Source: an uncultured Bacteroides sp. (GTDB lineage Bacteria; Bacteroidota; Bacteroidia; Bacteroidales; Bacteroidaceae). Taken from it: 64,000 nt of DNA. This document shows, one piece after another, positions 9,012-18,449 of the stretch. The notes beneath the pieces were generated by a model, which was given only the letters and a program-made list of their open reading frames with translations, did no database searches and was not told the DNA's origin. Both the position numbers and the translations under genes were made by a program. Numbering within the stretch: position 1 is the first letter of the stretch; each line of letters begins with the position of its first letter. The stretch spans positions 3,910,365 to 3,974,364 of the forward strand of contig NZ_OY762899.1 in assembly GCF_963666545.1 (NCBI RefSeq), written 5' to 3'.

Positions 9012-10031
9012 TTAATTTGCCGCTTCAAATTCTTTCAGGAAGCGTGTGTCGTTCTCAGAGAACATGCGGAGGTCTTTTACCTGATATTTCAAGTTGGTGA
9101 TACGTTCTATACCCATTCCCAAAGCATATCCGCTGTATACCTTACTATCTATACCGTTCGATTCGAGCACGTTCGGATCTACCATACCGCAACCCAGAAT
9201 CTCTACCCAGCCGGTGTGCTTGCAGAAAGGGCAACCTTTACCGCCACAGATGTTGCAGCTGATGTCCATTTCGGCGCTAGGCTCTGTAAAGGGGAAGTAC
9301 GACGGGCGCAGACGGATCTTTGTGTCGGCGCCAAACATCTCTTTGGCAAAAAGCAATAATACCTGCTTTAGGTCAGTGAATGAAACATTCTTATCCACAT
9401 ACAACGCCTCTACCTGATGGAAGAAGCAGTGTGCACGATAACTGATAGCCTCGTTGCGATACACACGTCCCGGACAAATGATGCGGATAGGGGGTTGTGA
9501 CACCTCCATCACGCGGGTTTGTACGGATGATGTATGTGTGCGCAGTAGGATGTCGGGATGAGATTCAATGAAGAATGTATCTTGCATATCGCGTGCCGGA
9601 TGATCTTCGGCAAAGTTAAGTGCAGAGAACACATGCCAGTCATCTTCAATTTCAGGACCTTCGGCTATGCTGAATCCTAAGCGACCAAAGATATCGATAA
9701 TTTCATTTCTTACGATAGATAGCGGATGGCGGGTACCAAGTTTTACCGGATAAGCCGAGCGAGTGAGGTCCATCTCCGAACAACCGTTGTCCTGCGACTC
9801 AAACTGTTCCTTCAATGCTGTGATTCTGTCTTGAGCCTTTGTTTTCAACTCGTTAAGTCTCATGCCCACCTCTTTTTTTTGTTCGGCTGCTACGTTGCGA
9901 AAGTCGGCCATTAAGTCGTTGATGGCACCTTTCTTACTTAAGTACTTAATGCGGAGAGCTTCCAATTCTTCGGCGTTGGCAGCTTTCAGAGTTTCAACCT
10001 CTTCGAGAAGCTGTTTAATCTTAGCTATCAT
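9012..10031 (-). CDS. pheS: Phenylalanyl-tRNA synthetase alpha subunit
   Basis: The 339-residue catalytic subunit charges tRNA-Phe as an alpha2-beta2 enzyme with PheT, whose gene is not in the window. An N-terminal coiled-coil arm (about 1-85) is followed by the class II core: HPLSIVRNEIIDIFGRLGF, the motif 2 region PGRVYRNEAISYRAHCFFHQVE, and the motif 3 region GYALGMGIERITNLKYQV near the C-terminus. Length matches the family. A TATATTTG promoter box lies 46 nt upstream. Confidence 0.97.
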   Translation of the reverse strand: MIAKIKQLLEEVETLKAANAEELEALRIKYLSKKGAINDLMADFRNVAAEQKKEVGMRLNELKTKAQDRITALKEQFESQDNGCSEMDLTRSAYPVKLGTRHPLSIVRNEIIDIFGRLGFSIAEGPEIEDDWHVFSALNFAEDHPARDMQDTFFIESHPDILLRTHTSSVQTRVMEVSQPPIRIICPGRVYRNEAISYRAHCFFHQVEALYVDKNVSFTDLKQVLLLFAKEMFGADTKIRLRPSYFPFTEPSAEMDISCNICGGKGCPFCKHTGWVEILGCGMVDPNVLESNGIDSKVYSGYALGMGIERITNLKYQVKDLRMFSENDTRFLKEFEAAN

Positions 10032-10076
10032 ATCTTTGATTTATTAATACTCTAATCTTTATTTGTAAAAGAGATG

Positions 10077-10084
10077 CAAATATA
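10077..10084 (-). promoter_or_regulatory. -7 promoter element of pheS
   Basis: TATATTTG on the minus strand, 46 nt before the pheS start codon, fits the TAnnTTTG consensus. Confidence 0.6.
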
Positions 10085-10198
10085 CAGGTTTATCTTTTAA
10101 TTACCTCGAAGAGAAAGTAAAAACAACGCTAAAAAAAAGATTCTGAAGTGTAATTCTCATTCATTATTATGCTTGAGTAGTTACAGCTTATTTAAATG

Positions 10199-10254
10199 AG
10201 CGACCGTTACAAAAGGGTATTTCTTGTTGGGAATACCCTTTTGTAACGGTCGCT
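10199..10254. repeat. Long perfect inverted repeat (23-bp stem)
   Basis: Arms 10199-10221 and 10232-10254 are perfectly complementary (AGCGACCGTTACAAAAGG...), with a 10-nt loop. It lies 17 nt beyond the stop of the TlpA-type gene and has no T-run, so it is either an unusual terminator or a palindromic repeat element. Confidence 0.8.
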
Positions 10255-10270
10255 TTCAGTGCAGATAAAG

Positions 10271-12166
10271 TCAGTTGAGGACTTTCAATATCTCTTCTTT
10301 TACAGTCTCAACTCCCGGGAATCCGGTAGATTTCCAAGTAATTTTTCCTTCTCTGTCGAGCAAGAAGTAAGAAGGAACGCCGCCTATTTTGAACTCCTTG
10401 GAAAGATAATTCCATTGATCATCAGTCAGCCTTACATGTTCTCCATGGATATCGGGTATCATGTTTTCCCACGTCATCTTTGGTGAGTTTTCTCCTGCAA
10501 TAAACAGGTATACAATCTCTTTTCCGGCCAGTTGTTCTTTCATTGGCTTCATCTCTTGCATAGCCATCTTGCAAGGGCCGCACCAAGTTGCCCAGAAATC
10601 TACGAGAACAGCTTTTCCTTTGTATTTAGAGGTTAATGAGTAAAACAGGTCTTCGTTATTCACCTCTCCTGCTTCATTCACCTTATATCCGGTTTTCTTT
10701 TTGTTTGCTTCTACAAAAGCAATAAGATCGTTGTTTTTCTTCTCCATTATCTCTTGCCATGCCGGAAGATTGTACGATCTCAATTTATTTAATTCTTCTT
10801 CACTCAGTGGAGTAAAATCTTTTAGTTTAATACCTGCTTGCTGAAAAGCGATTAAGTTGACGAGTATTCCTTCGTTAGTCCCTAGAGCTTCTTCTATTGA
10901 AGAATTGCTGGTCTTAATGAAATAATAAATGTTTCTTGCGACATAAGATAATTCAATGGCATATAATATTTCGGGGGAATTAATTAGAGGAAAACGGCGG
11001 ATGCATTCCCAATACTCTTTGGGCAGAACTGTTCTGTGAGTTTTGAGATATTCATTACCATCCTCTCTACTCAAATTATTAATGCTTATGTAGGCACGTG
11101 CAATGTCTGTCTGCGATGTGTAGAGAGCCTCAACCGCTGACAAGGTTGTCTCCACGCGGAGTACTTTTTTGCAGGCATCGCTCATGTTTGCTCTATCTAT
11201 CAATTGCATGATGGAATCATATTTGGCTATGTAGTAGCTATTGCATTGCTCCAAAGTCATGTTTGCAATTTCTTTATAAGTCTTTTTGTAGTCTCCTTTC
11301 AGATCAGTTCTGATAGAAGAGGTATTTAACTCAGTGTTTAGTCCGGCCAGATAGCCGCTGAAATAAATTTTCTCTCCTTGTGAAGGATACTCTTTCATAT
11401 ACCGCGCTCTTTCTCTGGATATTTCACGCAGGTTAATGACTGTTGATAGATTTTCTCCAGGTGCAAGGATGATTTTGAACGAGTTATTGCCTACAATCAT
11501 TTGAAAGGTAGTCGGTTTAAAGATTTCTGCATCAAAACTAAAGCTACCATCATTATTAACCGGTACTTTGTTTGCGATAGTTTCATCGGTAAATAGGTCC
11601 GTGGCATAGAATGTGATTTCTTTCATCATACCTTGTGGCATCTCAAGCAAACGTCCCTTGAATGATGCTTTACCTATTTTAATCTCAGGAGTTGGCAATT
11701 CTTTGTCAGGAGAAGCGATCTTGGTACCTGCGGGTAGTACGAGTTTCGGCAGTTTATCTCCTTTCAATTGTATGCCCCATATTTTAAAACAGTTATCACA
11801 ATCACTTTCAATAAAGTCTACCGATGCCATTGAAGAGGGCAAGGTAGGAAAGGTCAGTTTGAAGGATATCTTTCCGTCAGCAAGCGTATAGAACTTTTCT
11901 CCAAGTTTTATACCCTCCGCTGATAGAATGGGATATTTCTTCCCGTCAGCCATTAGATAAGAATCCGGGCTAATTTGCAGCCACTCAGTGGGCCTAGAAA
12001 AGGCTTCAACAGAGAGAACCGTTGCAGTGTCTGCAAGTTCAATCTTATTGATTTCGAGCGCATTTGTGTTTCGTACTAAAAAGGGTGGCTTTGTCACCGT
12101 ACGTTCCTTTGCTTGCATGCACATAACAGAGAAAAGCAATAGAATCGATAAAATAAGTTTGTTCAT
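10271..12166 (-). CDS. Large exported protein with C-terminal TlpA-type thioredoxin domain
   Basis: The 631-residue protein has a signal peptide (MNKLILSILLLFSVMCMQAKE). It has a long N-terminal part of beta-rich and helical sequence that I do not recognise in detail. The thioredoxin fold (about 500-631) has the active site WATWCGPCKM (C529, C532) and the cis-proline region GGVPSYFLLD. Proteins of this layout in Bacteroides are periplasmic or envelope thiol-disulfide oxidoreductases of the TlpA/ResA group. It is transcribed alone from a well-formed promoter. Its target is unknown. Confidence 0.85.
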   Translation of the reverse strand: MNKLILSILLLFSVMCMQAKERTVTKPPFLVRNTNALEINKIELADTATVLSVEAFSRPTEWLQISPDSYLMADGKKYPILSAEGIKLGEKFYTLADGKISFKLTFPTLPSSMASVDFIESDCDNCFKIWGIQLKGDKLPKLVLPAGTKIASPDKELPTPEIKIGKASFKGRLLEMPQGMMKEITFYATDLFTDETIANKVPVNNDGSFSFDAEIFKPTTFQMIVGNNSFKIILAPGENLSTVINLREISRERARYMKEYPSQGEKIYFSGYLAGLNTELNTSSIRTDLKGDYKKTYKEIANMTLEQCNSYYIAKYDSIMQLIDRANMSDACKKVLRVETTLSAVEALYTSQTDIARAYISINNLSREDGNEYLKTHRTVLPKEYWECIRRFPLINSPEILYAIELSYVARNIYYFIKTSNSSIEEALGTNEGILVNLIAFQQAGIKLKDFTPLSEEELNKLRSYNLPAWQEIMEKKNNDLIAFVEANKKKTGYKVNEAGEVNNEDLFYSLTSKYKGKAVLVDFWATWCGPCKMAMQEMKPMKEQLAGKEIVYLFIAGENSPKMTWENMIPDIHGEHVRLTDDQWNYLSKEFKIGGVPSYFLLDREGKITWKSTGFPGVETVKEEILKVLN

Positions 12167-12189
12167 AAGATTAAATTTAAATGTTTGGC

Positions 12190-12219
12190 CAAATTTATTA
12201 CATAAATAGTAAGTTCAAA
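12190..12219 (-). promoter_or_regulatory. Promoter of the large TlpA-type gene
   Basis: Minus strand: TTTG (12219-12216), 18 nt, TAAATTTG (12197-12190). The start codon is 23 nt further on. Confidence 0.65.
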
Positions 12220-12350
12220 CATCTTTTGTATTAAACTTTGTTTAATTTTTGCAGAGTTTGTTGTTGCATAACTTCTTGTGTTAACTTTATCGGTTTCTTA
12301 TCAATGTTCTGTGAAGGAAGCGAAGAATGTCTGTGATAGTAGGATGAAGG

Positions 12351-12381
12351 TTTGCATTCTTCGTATTTATCACTAATTTTG
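12351..12381 (+). promoter_or_regulatory. Promoter of the MATE transporter gene
   Basis: TTTG (12351-12354), 19 nt, TAATTTTG (12374-12381) is an ideal Bacteroidetes promoter. It leaves a leader of only about 12 nt before the ATG at 12400. Confidence 0.7.
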
Positions 12382-12399
12382 TCTTAAATTTCATTTTTC

Positions 12400-13698
12400 A
12401 TGAATAAGAGAATACTTCAACTTGCCATCCCTTCCATCATTTCTAATATTACTGTTCCTTTGCTTGGCCTCATTGACGTTGCTATTGTGGGACATCTTGG
12501 TTCGCCTGCTTACATAGGAGCTGTTGCAGTGGGAGGTATGCTCTTCAATATATTATACTGGAGCTTTGCTTTCTTACGGATGGGCACTAGCGGCATGACC
12601 TCACAAGCTTATGGTAAGCGTCATTTGGATGAGGCTGTTCGTTTGCTGATACGTTCTCTTTCCACCGGTTTTGTGATCGGTTTGCTTTTTGTGTTTTTGC
12701 AGATACCATTGCAGATGCTGGCCTTTCATTTGATAGATGCCAGTCCGCAAGTGGAAGCTTTTGCTCTCGTTTATTTCCGTATCTGTATTTGGGGAGCTCC
12801 CGCAATGTTGGCACTTTACGGATTTATGGGATGGTTCATTGGCATGCAAAACTCCCGGTTTCCTATGTATATTTCCATTGCACAAAATGTGGTAAACATC
12901 CTTTGTAGTCTTTTCCTCGTTTTTGTGTTTCATTTAGATGTAGAAGGAGTAGCATTCGGTACTTTAATCGCTCAATATAGCGGTTTGCTTATGGCTGTTT
13001 TATTGTGGATGAAGTATTACAGTCGCTTAGGATTAATGAACCACTTGAAAGCGAGTTTGCAGATAGTAGAGATGCGTCGTTTCTTTTCTGTGAATAGCGA
13101 TATTTTTCTTCGTACACTTTGCATGGTAGTCGTTACTGTTTTTTTTACTTCTTCCGGAGCTCAACAAGGCGACGTGATACTTGCCGTTAATGCACTGCTG
13201 ATGCAACTGTTTACGCTGTTTTCGTATATTATGGATGGTTTTGCATACGCTGGTGAAGCCCTTACCGGACGTTATGTGGGGGCTACAGATAGGCGCTCTT
13301 TGCATCGTTTAGTCAGACTCTTATTTTTATGGGGTGGCATTTTATCGTTGCTATTCACCTTTCTTTATGCAGTAGGAGGTAGTGCCTTTCTGGGTCTGCT
13401 TACCAATGATGAGGATGTGATAAATGCTTCCGAAGCCTATTTCTATTGGGTGCTTGCCATTCCATTGGCCGGGTTTGCGGCATTCTTATGGGATGGCATT
13501 TTTATTGGTGCTACTGCTACCCGCTACATGCTTTTATCTATGTTAGTAGCCTCTGCCAGCTTCTTTGTTATTTACTATTCTCTCCATCAACAATGGGGTA
13601 ATCATGCTTTATGGGCAGCTTTTATTGTCTATCTATCTTTGCGAGGACTTATGCAGACGTGTTGGAGTCGTCGTGCCCTGAGAACTCATTCTATTTAG
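12400..13698 (+). CDS. MATE family efflux transporter (DinF-like)
   Basis: A 432-residue inner-membrane protein with twelve hydrophobic segments. The first block (LQLAIPSIISNITVPLLGLIDVAIVGHLGS) carries the proline/aspartate pattern of the MATE family DinF subgroup. MATE proteins export organic cations or other small compounds by Na+ or H+ antiport. It is a single-gene unit with its own promoter, and a two-component system follows with a new promoter. Confidence 0.92.
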   Translation: MNKRILQLAIPSIISNITVPLLGLIDVAIVGHLGSPAYIGAVAVGGMLFNILYWSFAFLRMGTSGMTSQAYGKRHLDEAVRLLIRSLSTGFVIGLLFVFLQIPLQMLAFHLIDASPQVEAFALVYFRICIWGAPAMLALYGFMGWFIGMQNSRFPMYISIAQNVVNILCSLFLVFVFHLDVEGVAFGTLIAQYSGLLMAVLLWMKYYSRLGLMNHLKASLQIVEMRRFFSVNSDIFLRTLCMVVVTVFFTSSGAQQGDVILAVNALLMQLFTLFSYIMDGFAYAGEALTGRYVGATDRRSLHRLVRLLFLWGGILSLLFTFLYAVGGSAFLGLLTNDEDVINASEAYFYWVLAIPLAGFAAFLWDGIFIGATATRYMLLSMLVASASFFVIYYSLHQQWGNHALWAAFIVYLSLRGLMQTCWSRRALRTHSI

Positions 13699-13763
13699 AT
13701 ATTATCGCTCCTCCCTCAATTTAAGCATTTGTTTTTTTTTGAAGAAAAGATTAGCCGCTGATT

Positions 13764-13796
13764 TTTGTTGGTTTTCTTTTTATATCGTTACTTTTG
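13764..13796 (+). promoter_or_regulatory. Promoter of the two-component operon
   Basis: TTTG (13764-13767), 21 nt, TACTTTTG (13789-13796). The expected transcription start is near 13803, downstream of the in-frame ATG at 13794. That argues for the ATG at 13827 as the real start of the regulator. Confidence 0.65.
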
Positions 13797-13826
13797 TGTA
13801 TTGCATTCTACATTACTATATATAAT

Positions 13827-14516
13827 ATGGATATTCTTGTTATTGAAGATGATAACCGAATGGCCGAACTTATCAGCCTGGGATTAAAAGAAAACGGATA
13901 TGGCGTGACGGTGGCTTACGACGGAGTAGAAGGATTTACGCAGTTTGCTCTCTGTCGTCCCGACTTGGTCATTACCGATATTTTGCTGCCTGGTATCAAC
14001 GGGCTTGATCTGTGTAAAAGATTAAAAGAGAAAGATGAAAGCATACCTGTCATTATGCTCACGGCACTGGGAACTACCAATGAGAAGGTAGAGGGCTTTG
14101 ATGCCGGAGCAGATGACTATATGGTGAAACCTTTCGAGATGTGCGAACTACTGGTTCGCATACGGGTGTTGCTCAAAAGAAACCGTACCATGCGTAGCAA
14201 TGATGTGCTCAAAGTAGCCGATCTGGAACTGAACCTGAAAACAAAAATGGTAAAAAGAGCTAACCGTGAAATTAACCTCACGCCTAAGGAATTCAATTTG
14301 CTGGCTTTTATGATGACCAACAGCGGAAGAGTACTCTCTAAGAGTGAAATAGCCGAAAAAGTATGGGACACGCGTTTCGATACCGGTACTAACTTTATTG
14401 AAGTGTACATTAGCTACTTGCGTCACAAAATAGATAAAGACTTTCCTCAGAAGCTGATCTATACCAAATCGGGAATGGGGTTTATTCTCAAAGAAGATCA
14501 TGAAAATACAGACTAA
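13827..14516 (+). CDS. OmpR-type response regulator
   Basis: From the chosen start MDILVIEDDNR the protein has 229 residues. The receiver domain has the acidic pair D8/D9, phosphoacceptor D51 (LVITDILLPG), T/A switch residues and the lysine in MVKPFE. The C-terminal winged-helix DNA-binding domain (about 130-225) ends with YTKSGMGFILKED. Family and length fit OmpR/PhoB-type regulators such as Bacteroides RprY. The upstream in-frame ATG at 13794 lies within the promoter, so I reject it. The gene overlaps the sensor kinase by 17 nt, so they form one operon. Confidence 0.93.
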   Translation: MDILVIEDDNRMAELISLGLKENGYGVTVAYDGVEGFTQFALCRPDLVITDILLPGINGLDLCKRLKEKDESIPVIMLTALGTTNEKVEGFDAGADDYMVKPFEMCELLVRIRVLLKRNRTMRSNDVLKVADLELNLKTKMVKRANREINLTPKEFNLLAFMMTNSGRVLSKSEIAEKVWDTRFDTGTNFIEVYISYLRHKIDKDFPQKLIYTKSGMGFILKEDHENTD

Positions 14517-15867
14517 ACTTTCGCTCATTTACTCTTGCATCTTCGGTATTATTCTGCTGATCTTTATCGTTGCAGTTTATCAATATTATAGTGGTAAGAG
14601 TGAGGAAGATTATTTCGAAAGACTTCACATACGGGCTGCACTCAAAGTGGATCTCATTGATGGTGAAACGATCTCTCCGGATATATTGCGCCTTATCTAT
14701 GAAAGTACGCCTGGTGAATACGAACCGCTGGTTACGATCTATACCAAGCAGGGCAAGTTGATTTATCGTGATAAACAAGATGTGTCAGAAAGCAGCAAGC
14801 ATCGGTTACTGATAGAGTCGGTAAAGCAGAATGGCGTTTGCAAAACGTGGGGCGAAGATGATAGGCAGACTTATGGTTTCCTCATCGAAGGATTGAAAGG
14901 AGATTATGTGGCCTTTGCTACAGGCTATGATGTGCATGGTTTTACTCGCTTGACTAATCTACGTTGGATACTTCTGACAGCTTATCTCATTGCGATGATT
15001 TTCATTATACTTGCTGTTCGCCTTTTTGCCCGTCAGGCTTTCCGCCCCGTTAGCCGCATGATAGACGAAGTGGAAAGAAATAATCCATCCAACCTTGGTT
15101 TACGCCTCGATGAAGGTAACCGCAAAGACGAACTGGCATCATTGGCCATCACGTTCAATAAGATGTTGGCGCAACTCGAAGAAGCTTTCACCGAACAAAA
15201 ACGGTTGGTATACAACATGTCGCATGAATTGCGTACTCCGCTTGCTGCGATTATCACCGAGCTGGAGTTGTCTGAACAGCGCCAATGCGACGAAGAAGAA
15301 TATCGGAGAGTGATAGGACAGGCTTTGAAAGATGCTAATCGATTGGCTAAATTATCAAATAGTCTCCTGGATTTGGCAAAAGCCAGCTATGACGTTTCGG
15401 GCATTGCGATGCATCCTGTCCGTATTGATGAACTGATGCTGGAGGTTTGCAGCAAAGTGCAAAGAGCCGATTCACAGTGCTCCGTCCACCTACTGTTCGA
15501 CAAAGAACCTGATGACGAAAGTCTCATTACGATAGAAGGCAATAGTTACTTGCTCGAAGTGGCATTTACTAATCTCGTAGATAATGCTTGCAAATATTCT
15601 GTGGATAAAGCATGCGAGATCCATTTGTCTTATGAAGAAAACTTTTGTTTGGTAAGTGTCGTAAATAACGGAAAGGATATTCCTCTCGAGGAACAACAAG
15701 CTATCTTCAATCCTTTCTATAGAGGTAGTAACAAATCTGTGGCAGATGGTAATGGCATCGGTCTCTATCTGACACAGAAGATTGTAGATCTGCATCAGGG
15801 AAGCATTTGTTTGCAATCCTTCCAAGGCATTACATCATTTATCGTTGAGTTGCCGCTCACTCATTAG
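14500..15867 (+). CDS. Membrane sensor histidine kinase
   Basis: The 455-residue kinase has TM1 (about 7-29), a periplasmic loop (about 30-150), TM2 (about 156-177) and a HAMP linker (ARQAFRPVSRMIDEVE). The HisKA domain has the phosphorylated His in YNMSHELRTPLAA (H242), and the HATPase domain has FTNLVDNACKYS and DGNGIGLYLTQKIV. It partners the overlapping response regulator. The small Lys/Ala-rich gene 236 nt downstream could be a target, but nothing in the sequence proves this. The signal sensed is unknown. Confidence 0.93.
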   Translation: MKIQTKLSLIYSCIFGIILLIFIVAVYQYYSGKSEEDYFERLHIRAALKVDLIDGETISPDILRLIYESTPGEYEPLVTIYTKQGKLIYRDKQDVSESSKHRLLIESVKQNGVCKTWGEDDRQTYGFLIEGLKGDYVAFATGYDVHGFTRLTNLRWILLTAYLIAMIFIILAVRLFARQAFRPVSRMIDEVERNNPSNLGLRLDEGNRKDELASLAITFNKMLAQLEEAFTEQKRLVYNMSHELRTPLAAIITELELSEQRQCDEEEYRRVIGQALKDANRLAKLSNSLLDLAKASYDVSGIAMHPVRIDELMLEVCSKVQRADSQCSVHLLFDKEPDDESLITIEGNSYLLEVAFTNLVDNACKYSVDKACEIHLSYEENFCLVSVVNNGKDIPLEEQQAIFNPFYRGSNKSVADGNGIGLYLTQKIVDLHQGSICLQSFQGITSFIVELPLTH

Positions 15868-15927
15868 TTTTATGCCCTTACTTATGGCTAATCTCCACAT
15901 TGCCTAGTCTCTCTCTATTCTAAGAGT

Positions 15928-15951
15928 ACCCTTCGCAAGCTTGCGAAGGGT
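15928..15951. repeat. 24-nt perfect palindrome after the kinase gene
   Basis: ACCCTTCGCAAG and its exact reverse complement abut with no loop. It lies 61 nt after the kinase stop and 150 nt before the next gene. It could be a protein-binding palindrome or a terminator stem. Confidence 0.55.
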
Positions 15952-16103
15952 CGCGAAACTTTCTTATTCATTCGTTTCTAATGAAATTCTAATGTTTTTA
16001 TAAGTGTTTTCTAATTACAAGGTCACTCAATGTGAAGCTATCTTTGTGATGTCGAAAGACGAGGACTAATTGAACGTTTAACAAAAAAAAAGAAATTATT
16101 ATT

Positions 16104-16328
16104 ATGAAAAAGATTATCTTTGCAGCTGCTATTGTAGCTATGATGTGCGCCGGAAATGTAGTTTATGCACAAACTCCTTCTAAGAAAGCTGATGTTAAGA
16201 AAGAACAAACAGTGACTAAGAAAGAAACTGCTAAGGCTCAGAAGTCAAAGAAGTGTGAAAAAGTAGTAGCTCCTGCTGCAACTCCTGCTCCTGCTGCAAC
16301 TTCTAAGAAAGCAGCTAAGGCTAAATAA
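16104..16328 (+). CDS. Small exported Lys/Ala/Pro-rich protein
   Basis: A 74-residue product with a signal peptide (MKKIIFAAAIVAMMCAGNVVYAQ) followed by about 50 residues made almost only of Lys, Ala, Thr, Pro and Val, such as TKKETAKAQKSKKCEK and PAATPAPAATSKKAAKAK, with one cysteine. The mature part is highly basic and probably unstructured. I know no function for it; binding to an anionic envelope polymer is a guess. It follows the two-component operon on the same strand and is closed by a strong terminator. Confidence 0.75.
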   Translation: MKKIIFAAAIVAMMCAGNVVYAQTPSKKADVKKEQTVTKKETAKAQKSKKCEKVVAPAATPAPAATSKKAAKAK

Positions 16329-16376
16329 TTAGTAGCTACAATTTAAAAGTCTTTTTTTTCATTTGGTTTTATAAGG

Positions 16377-16415
16377 AAAAGAGGTAACGGCATAAGCGTA
16401 AAGTTACCTCTTTTT
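16377..16415 (+). terminator. Intrinsic terminator after the small basic protein gene
   Basis: AAAAGAGGTAAC, 14-nt loop, GTTACCTCTTTTT. The same stem also works on the opposite strand for kup. Confidence 0.85.
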
Positions 16416-16442
16416 CGTTTTAAATAACTAGCAGTTTACTTC

Positions 16443-18371
16443 TTATTTACAAGCTACTGGTTGTATCGATTTTAAAGGAACATATTCCTTGGTTACAACA
16501 GATGGGTCGAGATCCAGAATCTGAGTATCGGAAGTAGAACACTTCTTGATCAAATAATAAAGTAGTAGAAGTGTTTTCTTTATAGGAGGTAAATCAAGAT
16601 TACGAGCGATTCGCTCCACAACTACAAACCTGAAATCTCCTTCAATATTTCTTTCTCTTAAAGATGGGTAGCGACTTAATAGATCCACTTCTCCTTTTTC
16701 TTCCATTTCCTTGCAAATATGGTGAACAAACTTATCCATATGTGCTCCCTGCTTAAATCCTGAATAGATATCAAGTCTGAACATCTTTCCCGGAACAAAG
16801 GTTTTTACTGCATATTTAAACTGATAAGGTTCGTCACTGCGGTGCAGATACACAAACCAATAAGTGTCTGCCCGCTTGGGTTGCTTGTTTACCAATGAAT
16901 AGGAAATCTTACTTTCCATATCAGTAGGATATTTGGCGCGGGTTACGTATACCAGATGAGTGGCAAACTTAGGAATCGTTTCATCTACGCTGATTTTCTG
17001 CAGACACTCAATGGTGGGAGCTATCGGTTCGTAAGTGGAGCAATGATTCTTGATGCGTCGGCCATTGTACCACACGAACATGATACCAAAGATGCAACCT
17101 GCTATCAAGATAGTAGCCCAACCTCCATGAGTAAACTTAAATAGGTTAGCAATGAAGAAGCTACCTTCTACCGTGATAAAAAACATCGTTAACGGGATAC
17201 TCACCCACAATGGAACATCTTTATATTGAAAATAGATGAAAAGTAGCAAGGTAGTCATCAACATGGTGATGGTAATGGAAAGTCCGTATGCTGCTTCCAT
17301 ATTTGAAGATGAGCCAAATGCCAGAACTATCAGGGTACACAATATCATTAAGGCGTAGTTTACCTGAGGAATAAACATTTGTCCTTTAATATTAGTAGGA
17401 TACTTAATCTTGATGTTTGGCCATAAATCTAATGAGATGGCTTCGCTGATAATCGTGAAGGAACCACTAATTAATGCCTGACTGGCAATGATCGCAGCCA
17501 ATGTTGCCATAGCAACACCTATGAATGAGAACCAGCCCGGCATGATGGCAAAGAATGGATTGACATCTGTTACTACTTGAGACTGATGAGTCAGTATCCA
17601 TGCACCCTGTCCAAGGTAGTTTAGAATCAGGGTAGATTTTACATATACCCACGATACACGGATGTTATGTAACCCACAGTGACCCAAATCGGAGTAAAGT
17701 GCTTCTGCCCCCGTTGTACAAAGAAAAACAGCTCCTAATATAAGGAATGCATCGGGCACGTCCACCAACACTTTGATGGCATACATCGGATTAAATGCTT
17801 TAATTACCATCGGGTAATGGAAGAAGGCAAATAGGCCTAAAATGCCAATCATGGTGAACCAGAGGAACATGATTCTCCCAAATGGCTTTCCCAGTCGTGC
17901 AGTACCTAGAGGCTGAATCAGAAAGATAGCTAATATAATGGCTATTGCGATAGGAATTACGGGAATAGAAGGAGCCAGTATGTTTAATCCTTCTATGGCC
18001 GAAACTACGGTAATAGCAGGAGTAATGATGCCGTCGGCCAATAATGTGGAGGCTCCGATAATGGCAATAACGTAGGCCCAGCGATATTTCTTTCGAATTA
18101 AAGCAAACAGAGACAGAATGCCTCCTTCACCACGGTTATCGGCACGAAGAGTCACAATAACGTACTTGATGGTTGTTTGCAATGTCAACGTCCAGATAAT
18201 ACAAGAAATTGCTCCGATAATGTAATCCGGATTTGTTCGTAAACCCACTGGGAGTCCATTTACAATGGCCTTCATTACATACAAAGGAGATGTTCCTATA
18301 TCTCCGTAAACTATCCCGATGGCCATAAATATGCCCATCATTCCAAAAGGCACTTTGTGTTGCTGCTTCAT
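16443..18371 (-). CDS. kup: Low-affinity potassium uptake protein Kup
   Basis: The 642-residue inner-membrane K+ transporter begins with the family signature GIVYGDIGTSPLYVMKAI (about 19-36). It has twelve hydrophobic segments in the first two thirds and a soluble C-terminal third. The pattern LRADNRGEGGILSLFALI is also typical of Kup/HAK proteins, which import K+ with H+. Length is normal. It is a single gene with a TACTTTTG box 33 nt upstream. Confidence 0.95.
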   Translation of the reverse strand: MKQQHKVPFGMMGIFMAIGIVYGDIGTSPLYVMKAIVNGLPVGLRTNPDYIIGAISCIIWTLTLQTTIKYVIVTLRADNRGEGGILSLFALIRKKYRWAYVIAIIGASTLLADGIITPAITVVSAIEGLNILAPSIPVIPIAIAIILAIFLIQPLGTARLGKPFGRIMFLWFTMIGILGLFAFFHYPMVIKAFNPMYAIKVLVDVPDAFLILGAVFLCTTGAEALYSDLGHCGLHNIRVSWVYVKSTLILNYLGQGAWILTHQSQVVTDVNPFFAIMPGWFSFIGVAMATLAAIIASQALISGSFTIISEAISLDLWPNIKIKYPTNIKGQMFIPQVNYALMILCTLIVLAFGSSSNMEAAYGLSITITMLMTTLLLFIYFQYKDVPLWVSIPLTMFFITVEGSFFIANLFKFTHGGWATILIAGCIFGIMFVWYNGRRIKNHCSTYEPIAPTIECLQKISVDETIPKFATHLVYVTRAKYPTDMESKISYSLVNKQPKRADTYWFVYLHRSDEPYQFKYAVKTFVPGKMFRLDIYSGFKQGAHMDKFVHHICKEMEEKGEVDLLSRYPSLRERNIEGDFRFVVVERIARNLDLPPIKKTLLLLYYLIKKCSTSDTQILDLDPSVVTKEYVPLKSIQPVACK

Positions 18372-18403
18372 CCTTCTTTTATACCTATTTAATAAAAACC
18401 GCG

Positions 18404-18411
18404 CAAAAGTA
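18404..18411 (-). promoter_or_regulatory. -7 promoter element of kup
   Basis: TACTTTTG on the minus strand, 33 nt before the kup start. Confidence 0.55.
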
Positions 18412-18449
18412 CGTAAAATATCGTTAGTTTATATAAAAGGGACTAACTA

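Noticed and set aside
13794..13826. Upstream ATG for the response regulator
   Set aside because: It lies in the -7 promoter region, before the expected transcript start.
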